Shown in pieces: positions 46,110 to 55,817 of a stretch of DNA of 64,000 bases (positions are counted from its first letter, which is position 1; each line of letters starts with the position of its first letter). Where the stretch lies: contig NJFT01000071.1 of assembly GCA_002221725.1 (NCBI GenBank), positions 62,001-126,000 on the forward strand. Direction: 5' to 3'. The stretch comes from Scedosporium boydii (Eukaryota > Ascomycota > Sordariomycetes > Microascales > Microascaceae). The translations under genes were made by a program, and so were the position numbers. The notes beneath the pieces are model-generated. The model worked only from the letters and a program-made list of their open reading frames with translations. It was not told the DNA's origin and did no database searches.

Positions 46110-48018
46110 ATGGTAGCATTGAATCCCATGAGCACGCCGGTGATGGTGGCCGGTGGCTTCGCGTCGCTGCTGGGCTACTTCATCATCAAGCTTGTTTCGC
46201 ATCGCCAATTCTATAAGGACAAAGTACGGGGAGCCTCCCACATTGCCCTTTGATCCACCCAACTCGCGCGCACAATTTCCATCTCCGAGAAAAACCCCTG
46301 GCCAATAATTGCTAACTTTTTTTCCCTTTGCTTTGCGCAGCCATGTCCCCCTCATTCAATGATATGGGGCCATCTGAAGCTCGTGGGTGAGATGATGAAG
46401 ATCTTCCCCGAGCGGCCCTACATGCAAGCTATCCTCACCCACCTCAAGCATGTCCACGATCTCCCTGACATCTTCTACCTCGACCTCTGGCCCTTCGGCC
46501 CCAAATTTGTTATCATCACGAACCCGGAGGCCTCTGCCATCCCCACAACCATCCATGCGTATCCGCAAGCCACTCTCGTCAAGCAGTACTTCGCCGCCAA
46601 CGTCGGGCCTACCTTTATCGAAGCCACTAATGATAACATTTGGAAGAACCTTCACCAAACCCTCGCTCCGGGTTTGACCCCCGCCGCCGTGCGATCCTAC
46701 CACGACATAATCCTAGACGAGGCTTTAGCGCTTCACGATCGGTTACAGGCCATATCGGACTCGGATGAGGTTTGCCAGCACTTTGGCTACGAGTTTGGAA
46801 AATTCCCCTTCGAAGTCGTCGGCAGGATATTTCTCGGCAAGAAGGTTGGCACCCAAGGCGACAACATCACGCTATATAATGAGATGCAGGCCCTCGCCGA
46901 GACCATGTCCGTGCTTGCCGGTGAGCAGAACATCTTCAGCCAACTACGCGCCAAATGGGACGAGCACGTGCACGCTGGGAATCTGCGAAAGGTACTCGCT
47001 GGCTATGTTGAGTCACGCTTCGAAGAACTCCGTGAGAAAAAAGTTGTGCCGACCCGGACTACCGCAGCCAGCCTACTTGACCGTATGCTTGCGCCGCATC
47101 TTGAGAGCAGTCGACCGTTGACTAAGGTCGCGTTGACTCCCATTATTGAAAAGTGAGTCCGGTTTCATGAACACAAGCCGAAGAGGTTGTGTGTCCTAAC
47201 ATGGGATGTTAGCGCTTGTGGATTCCTGGCTGCCGGATTCGGGACCACGACTGACACTACCAGCGTAAGTTTTTGAATAGGCTTAACGTCACGCGAAGCA
47301 TAGTTCAGATCTGACAGAAATAGTACGTCTACATGATGCTCAGTGCGTTTCCCGAAGCGCGCGCAAAGTTATGCGAGGAGCACGACCGCCTGTTCGACAA
47401 GTCCTTTGATAGGACTCTCGAAATTATCCGTGAGAACCCATCCATGATCAAGGACATGAAGTACACTACTGCAGTTATCTACGAGACTCTTCGTTTGTTC
47501 CCAATCGCCTTCGTTATTCGAGAGCCTCCTCCTGGCATGTAAGTAGAGCTGCCTCGTCCATTTGCGTCATCATGATTTGGCATGGCCTGTATCGCTGAAT
47601 ACCTATTAGCGACTTCTTTGAGTTCGATGGCAAGAAGTATCCCATCAAGGGCCAAGTTCTTGGCGTCTGCGCCCACACAATGCACCTGGATGCTAAAATC
47701 TTCCCCGAGCCTAAGAAGTTCAACCCGGACCGCTTCATGGAGTCCACGCCCTCCTACTCCCGCAACGCCTTCCGCCCGTTCGAGCGGGGCCTACGCTCCT
47801 GTATGGGCCAAACACTCGCCATGGACGAAATGAAGATTGTGCTTTTGATGACAGCGCGCTGGTTCCATTTTGAGCTGAGGGATCACAGGCCGACTAAGGA
47901 GCCGAAGCTGCCGCAGTCCGATATGGATACTGTGATCGGTGTGCACGCGTATCAGTCCTTTTTCATTACGGCAGGACCTCCGGAGCCTATTAAGATGAAA
48001 ATTAAATCCTTACGTTAA
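46110..48018 (+). CDS. Cytochrome P450
   Basis: A haem-thiolate monooxygenase of the ER. Five exons give 533 aa; introns are 46224-46340, 47153-47212, 47265-47323 and 47539-47609, all GT-AG with closing phases. An N-terminal anchor (MVAGGFASLLGYFIIKL) is followed by a Pro-rich hinge (CPPHS). The I-helix oxygen-binding motif is AGFGTTTDTTS. The K-helix ExxR is YETLRLFP. The haem-binding loop is FRPFERGLRSCMGQ with ligand C462. All key residues are present, so the enzyme looks intact. It stands alone, without a polyketide synthase or peptide synthetase nearby, and has AT-rich DNA on both sides. The substrate is unknown; secondary metabolism or xenobiotic oxidation is likely. Confidence 0.93.
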
Positions 48019-48450
48019 ATAGATATTATTATCAAGACATATCCTGTCGACGTCCTATAGAGTGCCTATTATAACACACTGTGGCCCTTGATAGTGTCCT
48101 AGCTCAATGGAGTAATCGAAAAGATATCTTCTTAGATCCGATTTTATATAAATAGAACTTATATGTAGGATATTATACTCGGAGTACTCCCACCTCGCTC
48201 TCTTCTTCATACTACTTATAATCTCTACGATATTCTAAGAGCTATTTAGTGCTGATTTAACTAAAATTAAGTAAAGGCTCCTATATAAATAATACCGTGC
48301 AAACAGAGAAGAAACTAGGAAGCTATAGTACTCTCTAGGAATAGAATAAAAATAAGAAGAACTTAAAAAGCTGTACCTCAAAAAGATATCTAATTCCTAT
48401 TAGCTTAGCTGAATAGGTAGTAAAAAAAGAAGAAATAAACTGAGATCCCC
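48019..48450. other. AT/TA-rich stretch after P450, possible RIP relic
   Basis: Right after the P450 stop codon the sequence becomes strongly A+T-rich with many TA dinucleotides and few CG or CA steps. It returns to normal composition near 48500. This fits an old repeat altered by repeat-induced point mutation, but no recognisable transposon protein remains. Confidence 0.5.
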
Positions 48451-49765
48451 CTCCAGGAAATTATGTCTTTGTGAAAATACTTTAGTGGGCCTGCAGCCCG
48501 AAGACGGTTATTTATATAGCCTGAGTATTTGAAAATCCTCCTCTCGTCCAAGCCCGCTATAATCCTTGCAGCCATCGGCGCGGTTTGGGGTTGAGAAGAA
48601 AATGGTGCCACTCAAGTCTAGTCATCCTCAAGACACGGAAAACCCCAGACTAGCAGTGTGCACTACCATCCATATGGAACGGTGCCTCCCAGACCATCGT
48701 TCCCTCAGCTGCTGACACTGCCCCCAATCACTGAGACATACCATTTACCCTATGCCAATCTCAACTGTTGTTTGACCTGAGGCTGGTCAAGTACTTGAAG
48801 AGGCGCCATGATGCGGCCTTCTGCGCAGAGCGGTCGGGAGAGTACTCTGTGATGTTGGCTTCGTCGGCGATAACTTTACTTACTCTCCTTGATGTCATTA
48901 TTAGACTCCTCATGAGTCTTGCGAAGAAAACTGTTCAAGAGCTCGAAAGTATGGTGAAATTGGGAACCAACGAAGGGTGGTGGATGAACTTTGCAGCTCG
49001 ATGTCGAGGTCGAATTAACATGTCTCAATACAGGATATATTTAAACTGTTTATCCTCACCGCTCCCTGGGTCTTTCCATGCCTGTCCATTCCAACCCCCC
49101 GTCCTCCTTAGCTAGTATTGAGGCAAGAGGCTTTTATTCCCCAATCTTCTATCGTTCGAGTCCTCACATAGGTGAGTATCCACATAATGCCCATCTGCCC
49201 CTTCAGATATTAAATCTGGACCACCTCGAGCAGCCATTACAGACCACACACTTTCAACTTAAACGGAATCAGGCAACTGCAAAGGGTCCGCTGATTATGA
49301 ATAAGTCCATAGGCATCACATCCAGAGTGGTAATTTCTCTGCATGATCGTATAACTACTTACTTTACTTCGTAGTGGCTAAATTTAATGTAACTATATTA
49401 GCCGGCGGCGGGAAAGCCGTAATTGAATCCCATAGCAGATCCCAACCACTTCGGCCGAAGACCCGACATCTTGGCACCCCATTGGACCTCTTCGCCCGTG
49501 GATATCGAATGAGCGACGACCTTTCGCATCCGTAGCTATATGCCATTCCCCGGACTGGTGACAAGACTGCGGAACCCGATATATTGCTGCCGTTATGCCC
49601 CGCTCCTTGGTTGAAGACTGTAGAAGAAATTCGAGAACCATTATGTTCGGCGTAAAAATGGGGCTACGTCCGGGGAAGAACACGAAGTGACCTTGAGATA
49701 AGTGCTAACAAAGAAAAATAATCATACGAAAACAAAAAAGAAAGCAACAATACCGAAACACAGCG
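48451..49765. other. Intergenic, no gene seen
   Basis: Short overlapping frames only. A TACTTCGTA copy of the dispersed motif lies at 49365-49373. The last 80 bp are A-rich and form the leader of the next gene. Confidence 0.5.
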
Positions 49766-50476
49766 ATGCGTTTATACTTGCTCCTTGCTTCCGTCACTTG
49801 CGTCCTCCTCTCCTCGGCCCATGCCCGTCCCCAGGAGCTGCCGACATCTTCCTCCCAATCACCAATACCTCTCCACACTGTCACTTACACGACCGCCCTA
49901 GCGGCGAAGCCGACGATCGATGTGCTATGCGCGAAAGGCGAAGAATGGATCGATACGGTCATGGTCGGCGTCGTAATGCCTCGTGAAGAACCACGATGGC
50001 CCGAGGACGGCGTCACGGTTGCCGGCGCTGCTGTTTCCAAAATACCCGTCAAGTGTGGCACGAAAACCATGACTTGGACAACATCAGAGGACCTCACATG
50101 GACACTTTCGGGGAATAGTCGGGCAGCATTGAGCAACGGCACAACCACAACAAATCAAGGCTCGTCTCCCGCGACAGGGCTGGCCGTGACGTCCGAATAT
50201 ACCTCGATCGGATCGGAGACCAGTACGTTAAACAATGAAGTAGTTGGGACATCACGTCTGGAATGGTTCAGCACTTTGCGAGTCACATTTGTCGAGGTTG
50301 TTGGGACAGATTACCCAGCCACCATCGTCCGGACCGGCCACACGCACATCGCCTTCTCTCACAGCGCGCAGAATTTGCAATCGGATACATCTTTCGTGGC
50401 AACCAGTACAGGCTCCTATCTTAGGACAACCACGATGGTTCAAGTCACGGCTGCGCCTACGAGAACGGTAGACTAA
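49766..50476 (+). CDS. Small secreted Ser/Thr-rich protein
   Basis: A single exon of 236 aa with a clear signal peptide (MRLYLLLASVTCVLLSSAHA). The mature part has only two cysteines (DVLCAKGEE and PVKCGTK). It is rich in Ser, Thr and Val, with beta-strand alternation (TLRVTFVEVVGTDYPATIV), and likely O-glycosylated. There is no C-terminal GPI-type hydrophobic tail. No family is recognised. The first ATG is in an A-rich context, as expected. Confidence 0.7.
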   Translation: MRLYLLLASVTCVLLSSAHARPQELPTSSSQSPIPLHTVTYTTALAAKPTIDVLCAKGEEWIDTVMVGVVMPREEPRWPEDGVTVAGAAVSKIPVKCGTKTMTWTTSEDLTWTLSGNSRAALSNGTTTTNQGSSPATGLAVTSEYTSIGSETSTLNNEVVGTSRLEWFSTLRVTFVEVVGTDYPATIVRTGHTHIAFSHSAQNLQSDTSFVATSTGSYLRTTTMVQVTAAPTRTVD

Positions 50477-51622
50477 GTCCTGGAGTTGTTAGTCTGAGGA
50501 GGATTTGGGAAGTAAGAGAGTCACTGCAGGCAGAGGCGTTACATTGTTCATGACGAGTTCCACCCTGTGCGGCCATGGGAATTGGGTTCGACATCAGGCT
50601 TACCTGCCACCACCACCGCTAGCCGTGATGGACGGACAGGTGAGATGTGTCGAGGCGGTGTTGGCTGGGATAACTCGGCATCTGTGTCTCCAAGCACAAC
50701 TGCAAATCGATGCCATTTTGTTAGTCACGACGCACCTCTTGGGTGTCACTGTGTCTTCGTGTGAGCTCCTTTTTGCAAAACAAAAGTCCATCGTCTAGGA
50801 TGCATTCGACTTAGTGATCCAAAGGGTGACCTTCCTTCTTGGGAGCATTCGCCAAGTCGCGTCACGGCATTGACAGTGTCAGTTGCTACGTGCCGAGGTG
50901 ATTGATGCTTTGAAAGTGTAGATGCAACCTTGTCCAGAGGGGAAGTTAGATTATTATTTTTAGGTAGGATCGAAGAGAAAACCCAAGTGGGCTATGCAGA
51001 GTCTTACAAGGTGAGAATGAGCCGCCAAGCAATCTGTCATGTGGCGTGCACCATGTGAGAAAGTAAGATGAGGATCTAACATCCGACGGATGTCTGTCCA
51101 ATCCTGAGTTCGGATGATCCAAAGGAGTGCCAGACGGGACCAATCATGACCAGGTCACTTGGAGAAGGGGAGGCATCAATCCTGACTGAGAGCCCTCCAT
51201 AGGGTTATTACCCTCCTGCGTCTCGCACTGACGTATCCTCCAGGCAGGGTCATCAAGCGTGCGCCTCCAATCCCCGACCCCATGCTGCGCCTGCAATGAA
51301 TCCTCACAACGTCGTATTTTTGTCCTTCATTGCTGACGCCAACACGGCAGTTCGCTTTCCCCATAAAATGAAAAACTTCCGGTGGAAGTGCTCTAACCCA
51401 AAGCTCAGATCTCGGGAGAGAGATCAATGGCAAGTATCTAGACTCAGGGCATATATGAATACGGCCTGGACGCCGTCGTAGATTAATTCATATTGCATAG
51501 CTGATCTTCCATCCTATTACAATCCATGCACTCAATTTAACCCCAGGAAATAGCGGTCCAGCCCGCACTCGGCTAAATTTGATTCTGCATAAACAGTCAC
51601 TGATTAACCTGGTGTCGCCACC
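50477..51622. other. Intergenic, no gene seen
   Basis: Frames at 50505-50798 and 51176-51481 do not look coding. The final part is the promoter of the esterase gene, whose ATG has a strong GCCACC context. Confidence 0.5.
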
Positions 51623-53344
51623 ATGATCACCTGCGGAGTACTATTCGCGGTGGCAATCTTCCTGCTGTCCTTCACTGAATCAGCTCCATCCAACAGGGAG
51701 CCGCGTGCGTTACCGGGTCTCGACAGATGCGTTCCAAGTACATTCCGCTCCGTCATTAATCGATATGGGGGTGCACTAGCTGCGGGCTCGCCCTACACTT
51801 CGGACAACGAGCCATACGCCCAGAACCTTAAAGTTCTTATCTTGGCCAAGGATGCTGGCGTGTCTGACATTTGCGGCATCCGGGTCAACCTAACAGCGAA
51901 TCCCAACGATGGCAACGACGTCTCTTTCGAGATCTACCTACCCAGCCCGACGAAGTGGAACCGTCGGTTTCTCACGGTCGGCAATGGCGGCTTCAATGGA
52001 GGGACTAGTCGATTGGACATGCTAACCCGATCCGTGCACGGGTGGGCCGTCATGTCCACCAACACCGGCCATGAAGAACAGGGAATGGGCTGGGCTGTGA
52101 GGGGCGAAGAAGTCCAAAAGGACTGGGCTTGGAGAGCTATGAGCCAGTCCCTCCCATTCGCCAAGGCGGTGGTCGCGGCGTACTATGGGAATGTGAAGAC
52201 GGTGGCTAACTACTACTCCGGTTGCTCGACTGGTGGCAGGATGGGTATCCGGCAGATCCAAGAAGACCCCAACAGCTTCGACGGCATGTTGATTGGCGCT
52301 CCTGCTTGGAATGTCAAGTCCGCCATGCCGGTTCTTTCGCGGGTCGGCTGGCTCGGAGAAAAATTTGGTCTGAATCCCACTTTCGACCCCAACCTTTTCG
52401 TTCGCATCTCCGATCGCGTCTATCGGGAGTGCAACGTAATAGGCCATGACAAGTCTACCGACGACGGCGTGGTGAGGGACTCGGCTGCTTGCCTCGAACA
52501 CTTCCTGCAGTCGGGGATTCGAGGCCCAGTCTGGGATGGCCTGGATTGCACCGTGGACAACCCGAACTGCGTTTCATTTTCCCAACGCGAGGCCTTCTTG
52601 ATCATAGCGCAGGAATTCAAACGTCCGCCATCGAACCAGAGCTATGCTGGGGACGGCTTCGATATCACTGCGCCCGTGGACTTTAGCGTCTTTCTCCTCC
52701 AACCGAACCTCATGGGATTCGATCAAGACTTCTCTCGATACATGCTAGGTCAAGAATTGATCTGGGATAATGACACGAACGGCGCCCTTTTGATTGACAA
52801 GTCGAATGCTTGGGATACCCGAGTTCGAGCCAACGCTGATCCGTCCGTACTCAATGGCTGGAAAGGAAAGGTTATCCTGTACACAGGGACGGCGGACGGC
52901 TATGTCTCCACTGAAGGGACTCGGCGCGCCTTTGCTCTTGCTGGCGGCAATGACAATCCGAACCTCAAATTCTTCGAACTCCCCGGAATGCCACATTGTG
53001 TTGACCTGGGGACAGGCGGGAAGCAGCCCCCTTGGTATATTGGAGGTGTCGCCAACTATCTCAAGTCCCCGACCAATTCGCGGTGGCATATGCCTAACAA
53101 CACGAGCCCTCCGCTTAACAACCCCGAGCACGATGCCCTTAACGCCTTGACTGCGTGGGTGGAGGGTCAAAACTGGAGGCCGCCGACCTCTGCACCAACA
53201 CAATTCACGTCCACCGCATTCGCAAACTGGCCGAATTTGACAATATCAAAACAGAGACCGATATGCGCGTCTCCCCTCAGACAAGAGTGGGATGGAAAGG
53301 GCGATGTGAATCGGAAAGAGAGCTGGTCATGCGTCGCATCATAA
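51623..53344 (+). CDS. Secreted tannase / feruloyl esterase family protein
   Basis: An extracellular esterase of 573 aa, single exon, cleaving galloyl or hydroxycinnamoyl esters of plant material. It has a signal peptide (CGVLFAVAIFLLSFTESA). The family's Cys-Ser, Asp, His-Cys arrangement is complete: GCSTGG with C201-S202, TADGYVS with D425, and GMPHC with H458-C459. The C201-C459 pair is expected to form the disulfide beside the triad. NGGFNGG and STNTGHEEQG are the usual upstream blocks. Length fits the family. Whether it prefers tannins or ferulates cannot be read from sequence. Confidence 0.93.
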   Translation: MITCGVLFAVAIFLLSFTESAPSNREPRALPGLDRCVPSTFRSVINRYGGALAAGSPYTSDNEPYAQNLKVLILAKDAGVSDICGIRVNLTANPNDGNDVSFEIYLPSPTKWNRRFLTVGNGGFNGGTSRLDMLTRSVHGWAVMSTNTGHEEQGMGWAVRGEEVQKDWAWRAMSQSLPFAKAVVAAYYGNVKTVANYYSGCSTGGRMGIRQIQEDPNSFDGMLIGAPAWNVKSAMPVLSRVGWLGEKFGLNPTFDPNLFVRISDRVYRECNVIGHDKSTDDGVVRDSAACLEHFLQSGIRGPVWDGLDCTVDNPNCVSFSQREAFLIIAQEFKRPPSNQSYAGDGFDITAPVDFSVFLLQPNLMGFDQDFSRYMLGQELIWDNDTNGALLIDKSNAWDTRVRANADPSVLNGWKGKVILYTGTADGYVSTEGTRRAFALAGGNDNPNLKFFELPGMPHCVDLGTGGKQPPWYIGGVANYLKSPTNSRWHMPNNTSPPLNNPEHDALNALTAWVEGQNWRPPTSAPTQFTSTAFANWPNLTISKQRPICASPLRQEWDGKGDVNRKESWSCVAS

Positions 53345-54026
53345 TAGGGGATGAAAGAATCTTTCGTATAACGGCAGCCGACAGCGTCTATCTGCTAGGC
53401 CTAGTCCAAACTGGTAGTTGTTAAGTTGTAGGTTAGAGGCCTGCTAAGTAATGTCTTCAGTTTAGTAGTCTTTTGAACGAAGTTGATTATTTTTCCGAGG
53501 TCCGTGGATGAAAATTACTCAGTACTGAGTTGCGGCTTTGCTAGCGTGAATGCGGTCAGAAATAAACGCTATCCTAGCTTCAAGTTATCTGGAGGGTCAC
53601 GGCGGCCGTCCCATATGGCGTATCAGATCGGGAGCGGGATACTGTAGTTATACCTGCACCAGGAAATATAAAACCTCAATGGCCCCGACCTGGAGGAGGA
53701 GATATACGAACTGCCCGCTAATATTGAACAACTGTCTGACACACTTTGCAGCCATGGAACTTATATACATTCTCCTTTTGTGGCCCTTGTTGTCCTAAGT
53801 GACTCGGCCCCATTAAAACGGGCCCTAAGCTGGGTTTTCTGACACCCTGAACTGTTCGCCGTGGTCGGGACGCTCCTAAGTCCGACGATGGAAGATTTCT
53901 AGTCCCACAGGCCAATGCCACTTCTCGGGAGGCGTTCAATGCCCGTCGCCCCATAGGTTATCTATCACCTGATCTCTTTAATAAAACTACCGATGTATTG
54001 TCATCCCCGGAGAAGGGAGCCAGGTC
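53345..54026. other. Intergenic, no gene seen
   Basis: Lies 3' of the esterase gene and before the lectin-like relic. Only short frames are present. Confidence 0.5.
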
Positions 54027-54652
54027 CGGACGATGGGGGAATCTCAACCGGAGTATGGCGTCGTATATTAGTTTGGTATCGTGGGGCGGTAATCGTATGG
54101 GCCTGTACTTCATGGGAAGAACGGTTCACGTTAGCACAAGTACCTAGAAGAACGAAGCTGGGAAAGCTGGGGGTGGTTTGGGAGTTTCGCGCGCCCTCGG
54201 CATGCAGCTGGGGAAAGGGCAAAATGGAGGTGTATGCCTCTGGTGACGATGGTCAGTGTTGGTACAGGAAATTACGATGAGAAAACCCCGGGATGGGATT
54301 GAAGTTGGGTACGAATGAGCGGCTATATTGACAGCCCTCCAGGCCATGACCTTGGGGTCCGATCACATGAGTGTTTTCTGCGAAGGCGAGAACGGACAAG
54401 CTCGGACGGGAAGTGGGCTGATGACGGGAGTTAGGGTGCCCTGGTGGGGAGTTGAAGTATCCGCCAGATGTTGTGGTGTATGAGAATGAGATGGAGGTGT
54501 GCATCACGGCTCCGGACGATTCCATCTATTGCGGGGAGTGGGGGATGGGTAGAAAGGTGGCTTCGAAGCCTCATCCCATTGCCCAGGGTATTGACAAGGT
54601 AGATGAGTACGGGTATGGGACGAATGGAGGTTTCGAGGGATACTATGCATAA
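54027..54652 (+). pseudogene. Decayed lectin-like beta-propeller gene
   Basis: Three blade-like repeats lie in order on the + strand but in different frames. Near 54027-54130: RWGNLNRS then VSWGGNRMGLYFMG. Near 54150-54278: APSACSWGKGKMEVYASGDD, then QCWYR. Near 54452-54534: PPDVVVYENEMEVCITAPDD, then SIYCGEWG. Each matches the pattern W-x-LGG...P-x-x-VSWG-x-x-R-x-x-V-F-x-x-G-x-D-x-x-x-Y of PLL/fucose-lectin-type propellers. Stops and frame changes lie between the repeats, for example right after the second one. A multi-intron live gene is less likely since no intron set restores one frame. Family naming rests on repeat pattern only. Confidence 0.45.
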
Positions 54653-54866
54653 CGGGGTAATAGGCAGAGGTCGGCGTCGACTCAGAGAGGTTTCGGTCCT
54701 TCATCAATGTTGAGACCTTGGAAAATTAAATGGCAGGCGCAGTTTTGTATTGTTATTTGGCGCCTCCAATGAAATTGATAGTCAAGACATAAAATTCGTT
54801 CGGCATGAAGCCATCTCTGATAGAATGCAATCAAAATCCAAGCTTTCACCAACTCACGCACTTCCC

Positions 54867-55817
54867 TCATAGCTCCATGTCATAGTACTGGCTCCACTCT
54901 TGAGCCGAACCATCATACATGACAACATTATCGAAACCGAGAATCCTGGTGAGCACGAAGTACCAACTGCTGGCGTAGCCACCAACACCGCAATACACGA
55001 TAATCTGACCACGGTTCCTCCCTACGTTCCATCCAACAGCAGAGCGGAACTGGGAAAGCAGTTGGAGTGCACTCTTGTAGCTACCGTCTGCGTTCCAGAT
55101 GTTCTTGGCCGGAAGCGATACGGCGCTCGGAATATGTCCGGGCTTAAGAGCCCATTCCTCGATGACGCTCCCGTTGTAGACTGATTTGTCACGACCATCA
55201 ACGAGGTAGATGCCCTGGTCCTTCTTGTTCAAGTTGGCGGCGACGTAGCTGATGTTGACGAGGAAAGACCTGTCTTCCTGTGCGGTATATGTCTTAGCGA
55301 CCGGCGTGGGCACGGCCGTGGTAATGGGGAAGCCTTCCAACTCCCAACCGGGGAAACCGCCATCCAAAACGGCAACCCTTCCCTCAGAAATGCCAGCGTA
55401 CTTCAAAGTAGTGGCCACGCGCGGACCCGCAGCCTGGGGGAAAGCAGGGACACCCACACCGTGGACGAGGACGACTTTTGTAGCCGGATTAGGATTGCTG
55501 ACGCCAATTGAGGAGAGGGTGGCAAAGACGTTGGCGGAGGGGGGCATCTCAAGCAGGAGATCGCCAGGACCCATGTCACTCCAGGCGGAGACTGGTTCGA
55601 ACGGCACACTGACGCTGTTGGGGATGTGTGAAGTGGCGTATTCGTCGGCCGAGCGCAGATCAATCACAACGAGGTCCAAGTACTCGGCGCACCTGTTGAG
55701 CCACCAGGGGCTCACAGTGGCGCCGAACAGGTTGCATACAATGGGTGTGACAGCTGAGACGGTCGAGAATTGACCGGCCAGAAGCACCAGGGCTGAAAGG
55801 GTAGCGGGACGAAACAT
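54867..55817 (-). CDS. Secreted tandem rhodanese (thiosulfate sulfurtransferase-like)
   Basis: A single exon of 316 aa. It opens with a signal peptide (MFRPATLSALVLLAGQFSTVSA), which is unusual for this family of cytosolic or mitochondrial enzymes. Two rhodanese domains follow. The N-terminal one has VVIDLRSADEYATSHIPN, and its would-be active loop (VVLVHGVGVPAF) lacks cysteine. The C-terminal one has YLVDGRDKSVYNG and an active loop VYCGVGGYASSW with the sulfur-carrying Cys. HIPSAVSLP and FDNVVMYDGSAQEW are typical. It would transfer sulfane sulfur, for example to cyanide, outside the cell or in the secretory path. The domain plan is otherwise normal. Confidence 0.9.
   Translation of the reverse strand: MFRPATLSALVLLAGQFSTVSAVTPIVCNLFGATVSPWWLNRCAEYLDLVVIDLRSADEYATSHIPNSVSVPFEPVSAWSDMGPGDLLLEMPPSANVFATLSSIGVSNPNPATKVVLVHGVGVPAFPQAAGPRVATTLKYAGISEGRVAVLDGGFPGWELEGFPITTAVPTPVAKTYTAQEDRSFLVNISYVAANLNKKDQGIYLVDGRDKSVYNGSVIEEWALKPGHIPSAVSLPAKNIWNADGSYKSALQLLSQFRSAVGWNVGRNRGQIIVYCGVGGYASSWYFVLTRILGFDNVVMYDGSAQEWSQYYDMEL

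Noticed and set aside
46110..48018. Part of a secondary metabolite cluster
   Set aside because: No synthase, transporter or pathway regulator lies beside the P450; only a tyrosinase-like relic is near.
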